Below are positions 25,215 through 33,512 of a stretch of DNA of 64,000 bases, one piece after another. Under the pieces are notes generated by a model. That model was not told the DNA's origin. It made no database searches and was given only the letters and a program-made list of their open reading frames with translations. The first letter of the stretch is position 1. The number at the start of each line of letters is the position of its first letter. Made by a program: the position numbers and the translations under genes. This DNA comes from Hungatella sp. UBA5385 (GTDB lineage Bacteria; Bacillota; Clostridia; Lachnospirales; Lachnospiraceae): assembly GCA_002409995.1 (NCBI GenBank), contig DHOR01000040.1, positions 107,819 through 171,818 of the forward strand, read 5' to 3'.

Positions 25215-26365
25215 AATGCTTCCTCCTGCTTCAAACGTTTTAGTGCCTGTTCTGCAAGGGCTGCCACATATTCTGAAGCAGGCTTTAATGCCTTAGGATC
25301 AACTTCAAATCTGGGATTGTGATTGGGCCAGGTTTCCCCTGTTCCTATGCGGATATAGACTCCTCTGATGATCTCCTGATAGAATGCAAAATCCTCCCCT
25401 CCAAGAGACGGTTCATCAACCCTTACATCATATCCTGAGTGTTCTGCTGCTTCTCTGGAAAAACCGGTCCAGAAGGGATCATTATCAGTTGCCGGCGGTC
25501 CTGGTATCCAATGAAACTCTGCTTCTGCTCCATATGCTTTTGCTGTATACTCTGCAATCTCTTTTAAACGTTTTGGTATCAGGCTTCTGTTCTCTTTATC
25601 CAAAGTCCTTACTGTTCCCTCCAAAAATGCATATTCCGGAATTACATTCCATGTGCTTCCGCTTTTGATCTGAGTAATGCTTACAAGACCGGCAGATAAA
25701 GGGTCCACATTTCTGCTGACAATGGACTGCACATTCTGTACAATGGCCGCTGCTGTTACAATAGGGTCAATTCCGTCCTGCGGATGGGCTGCATGAGTTC
25801 CTCTGCCTTTGACCTCTATGGAAAACCGGTCCACAGCCGCTGTTACGCTGCCTTCCCTGATTCCCAGTGCTCCTACAGGGTAAACAGAGGAAACATGAAT
25901 ACCAAAGATTGCCTCCACATCCTCCAAAACTCCTGTTTCAATCACCTTAAGTGCTCCAAGAGAGGATTCTTCTGCAGGCTGGAAAATGATCTTAACAGTT
26001 CCCTGAAGGTGTTCCCTTCTTTCCTGCAGCAGTCTGGCCGCTCCCCAGATTGCAGTGGTATGAAAATCATGACCACATGCATGCATTTTCCCTGAGACTT
26101 CTGATTTCCAAGGGAGTGCTGTCTCTTCCTCAACTGGCAGACCATCAATATCACACCGTATGGCAACAACCGGCCCTGGAAGTTCTCCCTTTACCTCTGC
26201 TACCAGCCCTGTTTCCAGAGGCAGATTCAGTATGGTAATGCCGTCTTTCTCAAGCAGCTCTCTGATGTGCTTCGTTGTTTCAAATTCCTCATAGGACAGT
26301 TCCGGATTTCTGTGAAACCACTGAAACTCCTGTAATAGCTCTTTCTCCAAATCATTCCCTGCCAT
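25211..26365 (-). CDS. M20-family amidohydrolase (N-acyl amino-acid deacylase type)
   Basis: 384 residues, first gene of the MetNIQ-type operon. Metal and catalytic motifs: IRCDIDGLPVEE, MHACGHDFHTT, PAEESSLGALK, GIHVSS and a C-terminal GGEDFAFYQ. M20 enzymes remove acyl groups from amino acids. Pairing with a sulfur-type importer and a Cys-codon leader resembles the B. subtilis YxeP/YtnL situation (release of cysteine from N-acetyl derivatives). The exact substrate is inference. ATPase, permease and binding protein follow with overlapping or short spacing. Confidence 0.88.
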   Translation of the reverse strand: MAGNDLEKELLQEFQWFHRNPELSYEEFETTKHIRELLEKDGITILNLPLETGLVAEVKGELPGPVVAIRCDIDGLPVEEETALPWKSEVSGKMHACGHDFHTTAIWGAARLLQERREHLQGTVKIIFQPAEESSLGALKVIETGVLEDVEAIFGIHVSSVYPVGALGIREGSVTAAVDRFSIEVKGRGTHAAHPQDGIDPIVTAAAIVQNVQSIVSRNVDPLSAGLVSITQIKSGSTWNVIPEYAFLEGTVRTLDKENRSLIPKRLKEIAEYTAKAYGAEAEFHWIPGPPATDNDPFWTGFSREAAEHSGYDVRVDEPSLGGEDFAFYQEIIRGVYIRIGTGETWPNHNPRFEVDPKALKPASEYVAALAEQALKRLKQEEAL

Positions 26366-26410
26366 TTTTATATCCTCCCTTTTCCCTAAAATACTTTATT
26401 CTGATAACGC

Positions 26411-26441
26411 AAAAAAGCAGAAAACATAATCGTTTTCTGCT
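26411..26441 (-). terminator. Attenuator terminator before the MetNIQ-type operon
   Basis: Minus strand AGCAGAAAAC (26432-26441) pairs exactly with GTTTTCTGCT (26416-26425), loop 6 nt, followed by TTTTT. It lies between the Cys leader stop at 26493 and the M20 start at 26365. Confidence 0.88.
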
Positions 26442-26492
26442 TCCAAATCACATATTCAGATATACTTTTACCCTGTTAAGAATAACCGCCTA

Positions 26493-26624
26493 TCACACTA
26501 TGCGCCTAAATTCAGAAAACCCTGATGAAAAATGTCCACAACAAGAAATGCACACGCAGCACATGCACATTGACATACAACAACAGATATTTGTATTTGT
26601 CTTGTTATTAACGATAGTCATCAT
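26493..26624 (-). CDS. Cys-rich leader peptide of the MetNIQ-type operon
   Basis: 43-codon ORF with an ideal ribosome site (AAAGGAGGAAACC then ATG at 26624). Cys occurs at residues 14, 15, 16, 20, 22, 23, 25, 28 and 29, interspersed with Met. The first three are consecutive codons. It begins about 50 nt after a consensus promoter and ends about 50 nt before an intrinsic terminator. This is the architecture of attenuation by cysteine (and perhaps methionine) tRNA charging. It shares the CCC-Met start of its Cys cluster with the leader at 15954-16064. Confidence 0.8.
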   Translation of the reverse strand: MMTIVNNKTNTNICCCMSMCMCCVCISCCGHFSSGFSEFRRIV

Positions 26625-26672
26625 GGTTTCCTCCTTTTTTTATTTCATATCATTTTAGTATGATTTCTTGAA

Positions 26673-26701
26673 ATGATAGCATAACATTCTTTCGCTGTCA
26701 A
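26673..26701 (-). promoter_or_regulatory. Promoter of the Cys leader and MetNIQ-type operon
   Basis: Minus strand: TTGACA (26696-26701), 17-nt spacer, TATCAT (26673-26678). The -35 box overlaps the stop codon of the upstream lyase gene, so the transport operon has its own transcript. Confidence 0.85.
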
Positions 26702-27888
26702 TCAATTTTTCCACTTTTTTCTAATACTGCATTTTTAAGCCTGTCAAGTGCTTCTTTTAAAACAACTCTGGGACACGCCATATTAATTCTCTCAAAACCT
26801 TCCCCATCTTTGCCAAATATAGCACCGCTGTCTAACCATAAACCTGCTTTATTAACAATTAAATCCTCCAGTTCTTCCTCAGAAAGCCCCAGAGCTCTAA
26901 AATCCAGCCAGATTAAGTAGGTGCCCTCAGGCTCAATCAGCTTAATCTCAGGCAGAAACTCCTCCAAATAGCTTCTGACAAAATCCAGATTGCCCTTTAA
27001 ATATATTTTCAATTCATCCAGCCATTGCCGTCCGCCTTCATAAGCAGCCTGACACGCTGTAAGCCCCAGCATATTCACCTGACTGTAACCGGTCTGATTC
27101 ACAGCCTTTTGAAATTTTTCCCGATTGCCCTTATGGGGAATAAAGATATTGGATATCTGCAAACCAGCCAGATTAAAGGTCTTGCTGGGAGAGGTACACA
27201 GTACAGTAAACTCCTCAAAAGCCGAATCCACTTCAGTGAATATATGATGCTTATACTCTTCATATATGAAATCACTGTGGATTTCGTCACTAACTACAAT
27301 CACTCCATGTTTTTTGCATATAGTTCCCAGCCTTTTTAACTCCTCTTCAGTCCACACTCTCCCCACAGGATTATGAGGGCTGCACAGCAAAAACAGCTTA
27401 ACCTTTTCCGATCGTATTTTCTCCTCAAAGTCTTCATAATCAATTTCATAATGACCATTTTTTAAAACAAGAGGATTATTAACAAGTTTTCTGTTATTAT
27501 CTAAAATCACCTCTGTAAAAGGGTAATAAACCGGCTGCTGAACAAGGACACCGTCCCCTTCCTCTGTAAAAGCCCGGACTGCTGCTGCAATTGCAAACAC
27601 AATACCCGGTGTTTTAATCAGCCATTCTTTCTTTACTGACCACCCAAAATAAGTCTGATACCACCCGGAAACCGCCTGATAATATCCTTCCTGTCCATCG
27701 CTGTATCCAAAGATACCAAGGTCTGCATCCTGCTTTATCCTGTCTACAATACAGTCTGCGGTCCGAAAATCCATATCAGCAACCCAGAGAGGCAGTATAT
27801 CAGCAGGTCTGCCTCTCTCCACAGCAAAATCATACTTTAAACTGTTTGTATTTTTTCTATCAATGATTTCGTCAAAATTATAACTCAT
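26698..27888 (-). CDS. MalY/PatB-type PLP cystathionine beta-lyase
   Basis: 396 residues, fold-type I aminotransferase shape. Seen: LPLWVADMDF near residue 32-41, a FLLCSPHNPVGRVW block near 165, DEIHSDF near 202 and PLP-binding Lys in TSPSKTFNLAG near 235. It cleaves C-S bonds of cystathionine or related thioethers. It lies 20 nt after the transsulfuration gene and probably shares its transcript. Together they fit cysteine/methionine interconversion. Confidence 0.88.
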   Translation of the reverse strand: MSYNFDEIIDRKNTNSLKYDFAVERGRPADILPLWVADMDFRTADCIVDRIKQDADLGIFGYSDGQEGYYQAVSGWYQTYFGWSVKKEWLIKTPGIVFAIAAAVRAFTEEGDGVLVQQPVYYPFTEVILDNNRKLVNNPLVLKNGHYEIDYEDFEEKIRSEKVKLFLLCSPHNPVGRVWTEEELKRLGTICKKHGVIVVSDEIHSDFIYEEYKHHIFTEVDSAFEEFTVLCTSPSKTFNLAGLQISNIFIPHKGNREKFQKAVNQTGYSQVNMLGLTACQAAYEGGRQWLDELKIYLKGNLDFVRSYLEEFLPEIKLIEPEGTYLIWLDFRALGLSEEELEDLIVNKAGLWLDSGAIFGKDGEGFERINMACPRVVLKEALDRLKNAVLEKSGKID

Positions 27889-27908
27889 AGCTGACTCCCT
27901 CTTATGTA

Positions 27909-29057
27909 TTATTTGTTAATCGCCTGGTCAAGATCAGCAATAATATCCTCCGGATTCTCAATTCCTACAGACATCCGAAGCAGTGTTTCGTCAATTCCCT
28001 TTGCCTTTCTAATCTCCTCAGGAACCTCCGCATGAGTCTGAGTCAGAGGATAAGTAATGAGACTTTCTGTTCCTCCCAGACTTTCTGCAAAATAAATCAG
28101 CTTCACGTTCTTAAGTATCTTTTCTGCAGTCTCCTTGCTGTCCACATGGAAGGAAATCATGCCTCCATAACCTCTGCTTTGCTTTTTGGAAATGGCAAGC
28201 CCTTTGTGTCCCGGAAGCCCTGCATAATAAACACCCTTTACTTTATCCTGCTTTTCCAGCCAGTCAGCAATGAGAAATGCATTCTGCTGATGTTTCTCCA
28301 TACGCACAGACAAAGTCTTGATCCCTCTGAGAATTAACCAGCTGTCAAAAGGAGCCAGCCCTGCACCTGTAGTTTTAATCACAAACCGCAGTCTTTCAGC
28401 AATGGAATCCTGATTGGTAATAAGGAAACCGCCCAGAGTATCATTATGCCCTTCTAAATATTTTGTTGCACTATGTATAACCACATCAGCTCCCAGATCA
28501 AGGGGGTTCTGATAATAAGGTGTTAAAAATGTATTATCTACAAACAAAAGGCAGGAGTGCTTCTTAGCAATCTCACTGACAGCCTGAATATCTGTAACCT
28601 GCATCATAGGATTGGTAGGGGTCTCAATATAGATCGCCTTTGTATTTTCCCCAATCGCTGCCTCAATTGCTTCCAAATCAGATGTATCCAGATAGGTAAA
28701 GGTCAGCCCGTTTTTCTCATTAATAAAATTGAACTGTCTGATAGTCCCTCCATACAGATCATCGGTTGAGATAATATGATCGCCAGGGGAAAACAGCTCC
28801 ATCAAAGCGTTAATGGCAGCCATACCTGTAGAAAATGCAAGAGCATCAACTCCATGCTCTAAATCAGCCATAATACGCTCTACCTCTTCCCTTGTGGGAT
28901 TCTGCAGTCTGGTGTAATCATATCCAGTACTTCTTCCCACTTCCGGATGAGCGTAGGCTGCTGTCTGATAGATTGGAAAGCTGATGCTCCCGGTATTCTC
29001 CACGTCTTTTCTCTTTCCTTTTCCATGAATACAAACTGTATCTAATTCATAACTCAT
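27909..29057 (-). CDS. Cystathionine gamma-synthase/lyase-family PLP enzyme
   Basis: 382 residues. Seen: TAAYAHPEVGRSTGYDYTR near residue 33, FVDNTFLTPYYQNPLDLGAD, PLP Lys in HSATKYLEGHNDTLGG near 200 and a GGTESLITYPLTQTHAE block near 330. Sequence alone does not cleanly separate gamma-synthase (MetB) from gamma-lyase (MccB). It has a strong promoter and is followed by the beta-lyase. Confidence 0.88.
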   Translation of the reverse strand: MSYELDTVCIHGKGKRKDVENTGSISFPIYQTAAYAHPEVGRSTGYDYTRLQNPTREEVERIMADLEHGVDALAFSTGMAAINALMELFSPGDHIISTDDLYGGTIRQFNFINEKNGLTFTYLDTSDLEAIEAAIGENTKAIYIETPTNPMMQVTDIQAVSEIAKKHSCLLFVDNTFLTPYYQNPLDLGADVVIHSATKYLEGHNDTLGGFLITNQDSIAERLRFVIKTTGAGLAPFDSWLILRGIKTLSVRMEKHQQNAFLIADWLEKQDKVKGVYYAGLPGHKGLAISKKQSRGYGGMISFHVDSKETAEKILKNVKLIYFAESLGGTESLITYPLTQTHAEVPEEIRKAKGIDETLLRMSVGIENPEDIIADLDQAINK

Positions 29058-29114
29058 ATCGATCCCTCCAGCCTTTGTTTTAATCTATAGTTAATTGATA
29101 GGATTAATATGTTT

Positions 29115-29142
29115 ATTATAAATTTTATTGAGAAATTGTCAA
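29115..29142 (-). promoter_or_regulatory. Promoter of the transsulfuration pair
   Basis: Minus strand: TTGACA (29137-29142), 16-nt spacer, TATAAT (29115-29120), ending about 60 nt before the ATG at 29057. Confidence 0.85.
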
Positions 29143-29214
29143 GATATAATCGTGTTAAACTTATCATAATGTATTTTTCTTGCTATATAGCGACTGGAAA
29201 CCCCCTATAATAAA

Positions 29215-29249
29215 AATCCCCTCTGCAGCAAGAAACCACAGAGGGGATT
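29215..29249 (-). terminator. Terminator of the SLC13-type permease gene
   Basis: AATCCCCTCTG (29215-29225) pairs exactly with CAGAGGGGATT (29239-29249) with a 13-nt loop. On the minus strand it is followed by TTTTATT. Confidence 0.88.
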
Positions 29250-29266
29250 GATTTGCATATCTGAGA

Positions 29267-30532
29267 TCAGCTCCAGATCAACCATATGAGCAAATAGCCT
29301 GAACAAACCGCTACTAAGGAGAATGGAACTCCTATCTTCATAAAATCTTGATTGGATACAGTATATCCCTCCTTGCGAAGGATACCGATACCTGTAATAT
29401 TGGCACTTGCACCGATTGGTGTAAAGTTACCGCCCAGAGTTGCACCAATTAAAAGTCCGAAATAAAGTATGTAAGGCTCGACTCCCATCAAAGAAGCGAT
29501 ACCGCCTACTACCGGAAGCATAGTAGCAACATAGGGAATATTATCAATAAAAGCGGAAAAGAACACTGATGCCCATAAAATCAAAGTATAGATGACAAAC
29601 AGATTATCACCAGCTATCTTAACAAAAAGCTGACTGATGGCATCAATGACTCCTGCCTCTGTAATGCCTCCAATAATTACAAATAAGCTGGCAAGAAGAA
29701 GCAATGTCTCTCCGTCCATCTCTTTAAAAAACTGCACAAAGGGAGTCATGGAATGTTCCTTAAATGCCTTGCGTGCAAATCCAATCACTGCCAGCGACAC
29801 GCAGATGATACCATTGCTTACTGCAGGCTTATTGGGTATAAAGGATACAATAATCAGCAATACAACAGTTCCGCTTAACAGGATAGTAGGAACATAATCT
29901 GTTACCTCAGTACGCTTACTTGAGTTAACAGGCTGTTTATATTTACGGAAATAAAACAGCAGAACAGCGGCTGAAGCGATTGCACCAACCTGAACCACCC
30001 AGAAGATGCCTGGTTTTCCCTGGAATACAAAGAAATCCATAAAGTTCATATTGGCATGTCCGCCCAGAAGAATGGATGTCGTATCCCCTACAAGAGTCGC
30101 TGCTCCCTGGAGATTGGAAGAAACTGCTATGGAAATAATAACAGAAACAGGGCTGATCTTAAGCTTTTTAGAAAGCGCAAGAGCCACAGGCGCTACCATC
30201 AGTACAGTGGCAACATTATCCACAAATGCGGAAATAATTCCTGCAAATAAGGCAAGAGCTACCACTGCCCACTTAATATTGGGAACATGCTCCATAATAA
30301 TATCTGCCAGCAATGCCGGCATCTTAGACTCTATAAATAAAACAACCGTCCCCATAGTACCGGCAATCATCATTAAAACGTTCCAGTCAATAGCTCCCGG
30401 TACCTGTCCCAGCGGTATAATACGAAAAATAACAAACAACAGTGCAGAACACGCTGCTATATAAGCCCTGTACTTACCAAAAATCAGCAGCAAAACATAA
30501 GTCACCAAAAACAGCCCAAGCGCAAAATACAT
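29267..30532 (-). CDS. SLC13 / ArsB-NhaD superfamily permease
   Basis: 421 residues with about 10-12 membrane helices. It has AFVDNVATVLMVAPVALALS near residue 102 and a matching AFIDNIPYVATMLP repeat near 335, the typical pseudo-symmetric pair of ion-transporter superfamily helices. SNLQGAATLVGDTTSILLG near residue 155 and GGNFTPIGASANI near 380 are the paired re-entrant motifs. Substrate (dicarboxylate, citrate, Na+/H+ or anion) cannot be fixed from sequence. Own promoter and terminator, single gene. Confidence 0.88.
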   Translation of the reverse strand: MYFALGLFLVTYVLLLIFGKYRAYIAACSALLFVIFRIIPLGQVPGAIDWNVLMMIAGTMGTVVLFIESKMPALLADIIMEHVPNIKWAVVALALFAGIISAFVDNVATVLMVAPVALALSKKLKISPVSVIISIAVSSNLQGAATLVGDTTSILLGGHANMNFMDFFVFQGKPGIFWVVQVGAIASAAVLLFYFRKYKQPVNSSKRTEVTDYVPTILLSGTVVLLIIVSFIPNKPAVSNGIICVSLAVIGFARKAFKEHSMTPFVQFFKEMDGETLLLLASLFVIIGGITEAGVIDAISQLFVKIAGDNLFVIYTLILWASVFFSAFIDNIPYVATMLPVVGGIASLMGVEPYILYFGLLIGATLGGNFTPIGASANITGIGILRKEGYTVSNQDFMKIGVPFSLVAVCSGYLLIWLIWS

Positions 30533-30621
30533 ATCCTCTTCTCCTTCTCATATCCTCATTATACGTATCATTAATTCTATGCAGTTTTGAACTCTGTAAA
30601 ACTATTTTGTGCATTACGATA

Positions 30622-30651
30622 AGTATATAAAACATTCACCTTTCAAGTCAA
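30622..30651 (-). promoter_or_regulatory. Promoter of the SLC13-type permease gene
   Basis: Minus strand: TTGACT (30646-30651), 18-nt spacer, TATACT (30622-30627), 90 nt before the ATG. Confidence 0.75.
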
Positions 30652-30723
30652 TGTTTTCTGCAAAAATTAACAAATTTTTAGCGTTTACTTAACTGTTTTT
30701 TGTTAATGTTGTATCAATCCATA

Positions 30724-31272
30724 TTATAAGTAATACTCTAATTCCACAGGCAGCATACTATCTGCAAACCTATTTTCTTTTATTGCAGTTCTTATATCTA
30801 TTACCATTTGTGTCACATCTGTGATATTTAAAATCCAGTCATTAACATATTTTTCTACAACTTTTCCTTTTATCCCAAGCTGAATGGTTCTTTCTATTTG
30901 TGGGTTACCATAAATATCCCGTTCGGGGTCCCATTGACATCTGATTTCAGTTTTATTTAATGCATCTTTCCAAATTTCTTTTGTTTCGTATACGTCTCTG
31001 GAAAATGAAGAAAGCACAGCGTTTTTGACGATAAAATCGAATCCGCTTCTCTTCATATCTATGGCAAGTATTCTATTTTGACCTTCCTTTGCTGCCCAGC
31101 CTGATCTGTACATCATCCATAAAAATGAAGGCTTAATCCAAGTCATTCGCTCCATTTTAAACGACTTTCCAAATGTACCATTTTCAATCGCTTCGTTTGC
31201 AATCGTATTATTATATGCCTGATAAACTCTGATGCTTTTTTCATCATACATGGCAAATATTTTATTATTCAT
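30724..31272 (-). CDS. DUF4291-family protein, third gene of the NADAR operon
   Basis: 182 residues. Signature: IRVYQAYN near residue 14-21 and ERMTWIKPSFLWMMYRSGWA near 42-61, followed by NRILAIDM and FDFIVKNAVLSSF. Function unproven. As I recall, DUF4291 has been linked by comparative genomics to the ADP-ribosyltransferase-like fold, so it may be a writer in an ADP-ribose system; this is inference. It starts 15 nt after the NrtR-like gene stop, so co-transcription is likely. Confidence 0.85.
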   Translation of the reverse strand: MNNKIFAMYDEKSIRVYQAYNNTIANEAIENGTFGKSFKMERMTWIKPSFLWMMYRSGWAAKEGQNRILAIDMKRSGFDFIVKNAVLSSFSRDVYETKEIWKDALNKTEIRCQWDPERDIYGNPQIERTIQLGIKGKVVEKYVNDWILNITDVTQMVIDIRTAIKENRFADSMLPVELEYYL

Positions 31273-31287
31273 GATTTCTCCTATGTT

Positions 31288-32193
31288 TTAAAGTTTCCTT
31301 CTATAAAGTCTGGAGGGACGATGCCCTGCATTTTCCGTAAAGGAATCAGTTTCTATTACAAGATGCCCTATTTTTCTGCGAAATGCCGCTTTTAACAGCG
31401 GTTTGTCGAGAATAACTTCATAAACCTGCTGAAGCTGGGTTAAGGTAAACTGAAGGGGCATCAGATGAAAGGCAATGTCTGTATAATCAACCTTTCCCCT
31501 TAAACGTTCCAGCCCATAAGCGATAATTCTGGCATGATCAAAAGCCAGCCCATCATTGCTCAGGATTCTATATTCTTCCTTAGTGTCATACTCTGTTTTT
31601 GTCACTTTCTTTTCTATAACAGCAGTAAGTCTGATATCCTCATGCTCCAAAACCAATTCATACCGCATGGTTCTTATGGTTTTCATCCCATCATATCTAT
31701 GATTCTTACGATACTCTGTATGGTCATCAGTTAATCCATAGGAAATGCTGAACCATGCTGCTTTTGCCGCATCATCCCCAGCCTTCGGCTTAACCCCACT
31801 GCTGTCAATCAACGCCATATAGGAACAACTCATCACCCAGGTTCTGGGATCACGGTCAGGATCACTAAATGTATAAAGCTGCTCAAGATAAACATGATCC
31901 AATCCTGTCTCCTCTTTCAGTTCTCTTTTGGCTGTCTCCTCTGTAGTTTCTCCCGGTCTTACAAATCCACCGGGAAGCGCCCAGGTACCCAGATAGGGAT
32001 GGACACCTCTCTCTATCAACAGAATACATAACTTCTTCTCAGGAAGCTTTCGGTAATTCTCCTCCTCAGCCTCCTGAACTGTAAAAATCGCCATATCTGC
32101 AGCAACAGAGGGGCGGACATAATCCTCTGCTTTATAACTTCGTAAAAATTCAGCTTCTGTCAGTCCGTTTTTATCTCTGATTTCCTTTTTCAA
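31288..32193 (-). CDS. NrtR-like Nudix hydrolase / winged-helix regulator
   Basis: 301 residues. The Nudix box GX5EX7REUXEEXGU is complete (GGFVRPGE...RELKEETGL near residues 75-98), so catalysis may be retained, unlike many NrtR regulators. The C-terminal half has the winged-helix region typical of NrtR (PLQFTLTQLQQVYEVILDK, then AAFRRKI...SRLYRR). NrtR proteins sense ADP-ribose and repress NAD genes. It overlaps the NADAR gene by 4 nt (ATGA). It is the best candidate to bind the palindrome at 32804. Confidence 0.88.
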   Translation of the reverse strand: MKKEIRDKNGLTEAEFLRSYKAEDYVRPSVAADMAIFTVQEAEEENYRKLPEKKLCILLIERGVHPYLGTWALPGGFVRPGETTEETAKRELKEETGLDHVYLEQLYTFSDPDRDPRTWVMSCSYMALIDSSGVKPKAGDDAAKAAWFSISYGLTDDHTEYRKNHRYDGMKTIRTMRYELVLEHEDIRLTAVIEKKVTKTEYDTKEEYRILSNDGLAFDHARIIAYGLERLRGKVDYTDIAFHLMPLQFTLTQLQQVYEVILDKPLLKAAFRRKIGHLVIETDSFTENAGHRPSRLYRRKL

Positions 32194-32762
32194 TCAACAG
32201 CACTTCCTTCCCTTTCAAGTAGAATATCCCGAACTTCTGTTAAAGCAAATCCAAGAAGATTGGTCCCACGCCATTTCACAGGGTTTTCAGCATCAGGATT
32301 ATTTTTTCCCATACCAATCCCCCAGATTCTGTCTCTTGGACTGGCTTCCACCAGAATTCTCTTCTTACCTGTAGTTTTTAAAAACTCCCAAAGTTCTTCA
32401 TTCTGGGAGAATTTTGCAAGGTTACCCTTCTTGACAATCTCATAACAGGAATTATCCCAGGTTTCCTTGTTAAAATTCTGTACAGCTCTTCCATAAGCCT
32501 TCATAACCTTTGGATCATTTGCTTTCATAATCATCGATTCCATCTCCTGATCCTGAAATAACCTTGCCTTCTCAGCCATCATAAACTGTTCTGTACAGGA
32601 ATAGGTTATTCCGTCTACTGTAAACTTACACTTCCACCACTGACTGAGACAGGCTTCGGTGACACGACCATCTGCAGCAGGAGTATGACCCCAGAAAAAC
32701 AGAAACTTTAGATTCTTTCCACTGATATAGGCTTTTTTTAATGCTTGTAGGTTATAAATCAT
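32190..32762 (-). CDS. NADAR-domain protein (YbiA-like)
   Basis: 190 residues, near the family length. Key block YSCTEQFMMAEKARLF near residues 54-70, with the conserved Glu and Lys, then DPKVMKAYGRAVQNF and a C-terminal ASPRDRIWGIGMG. NADAR enzymes are N-glycosidases; known members act on riboflavin intermediates or remove ADP-ribose from guanine. It is the first gene of a three-gene operon with an NrtR-like regulator and a DUF4291 protein. ATG at 32762 follows AGGAGAG at 8 nt. Confidence 0.9.
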   Translation of the reverse strand: MIYNLQALKKAYISGKNLKFLFFWGHTPAADGRVTEACLSQWWKCKFTVDGITYSCTEQFMMAEKARLFQDQEMESMIMKANDPKVMKAYGRAVQNFNKETWDNSCYEIVKKGNLAKFSQNEELWEFLKTTGKKRILVEASPRDRIWGIGMGKNNPDAENPVKWRGTNLLGFALTEVRDILLEREGSAVD

Positions 32763-32803
32763 TGTAAGTACTCTCCTATTAGAATTATTTTATGTTAGTA
32801 TCA

Positions 32804-32834
32804 AATAGTTATTATCATTTAGATAATAACTATT
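32804..32834. promoter_or_regulatory. Palindromic operator of the NADAR operon
   Basis: AATAGTTATTATC (32804-32816) and GATAATAACTATT (32822-32834) are exact 13-bp arms around a 5-nt centre. It overlaps the -10 box by three bases and covers the likely transcription start, an ideal repressor position. The NrtR-like protein is the probable ligand-controlled repressor. Confidence 0.75.
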
Positions 32835-32860
32835 ATGCAATATCACCATTCTTCTGTCAA
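32832..32860 (-). promoter_or_regulatory. Promoter of the NADAR operon
   Basis: Minus strand: TTGACA (32855-32860), 17-nt spacer, CATAAT (32832-32837). A second TTGATA/TAATAG pair nearer the gene was rejected because its start would fall beyond the ribosome site. Confidence 0.8.
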
Positions 32861-32938
32861 GTACTTTATTGATAGAATGACAAACAAAAAACTACTAACT
32901 AATTTTATAGTTAATAGTTCTTCTCTTAACATATCCTT

Positions 32939-33475
32939 CTATAGCATCTTAATCATGTAATACTCATTCACATATGTACCATCTTTATATCTCAGTGCAT
33001 TTGGAATAGTAGCAATGATTTTAAAATCAAAATTCTGATACAACTTAATAGCACGCTCATTGCTTGATACTACTTTAAGCTCTACTTGTTCTATATTATG
33101 CATCTGGCACCATGACAGGCATTGTTCCATCATTTTTCCACCGATACCAAGATTGCAGTAATCATCAATGATAACAAAAGCAATCTCTGCTCTGTGCCTG
33201 TAACGCAAATATCTTTTAATTAATCCTACAGAACATTGGCCTACAATTTTCTTATCATGCTCGGCAACAAACCACATGGAATCAGTATCCTTTATTATTG
33301 ATTCTATAATCTCTTTTTCCCGCTCAAGAGTAGTGGAAAACTCTCCTGGTTCTCTTGCTAGAAATAAGCTTTCTATATCTGCCTTAGTTATTAATGAAAT
33401 TATGTTTTCTGCATCATCAATCATAGGTTCTCTGATAATTATTTTCTTTCCATCCTTCAATTTATACTCCACCAT
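32939..33475 (-). CDS. GNAT acetyltransferase
   Basis: 178 residues. Acetyl-CoA loop region IDDYCNLGIGGKMMEQCLSW near residues 107-126, preceded by a strand RHRAEIAFVI and followed by ELKVVSSNERAIKLYQNFDFK. This is the RimI/RimJ-type or YiiD-like GNAT layout. Substrate unknown. It comes 37 nt after the upstream GNAT gene, so both may form a pair. Confidence 0.85.
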   Translation of the reverse strand: MVEYKLKDGKKIIIREPMIDDAENIISLITKADIESLFLAREPGEFSTTLEREKEIIESIIKDTDSMWFVAEHDKKIVGQCSVGLIKRYLRYRHRAEIAFVIIDDYCNLGIGGKMMEQCLSWCQMHNIEQVELKVVSSNERAIKLYQNFDFKIIATIPNALRYKDGTYVNEYYMIKML

Positions 33476-33512
33476 TTTACTCCTCCATTATTTATAAATT
33501 CCCCAGGATTTA

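Noticed and set aside
32776..32804. TTGATA/TAATAG pair as the NADAR promoter
   Set aside because: Its start site would fall downstream of the ribosome site, and the TTGACA/CATAAT pair at 32832-32860 is better.
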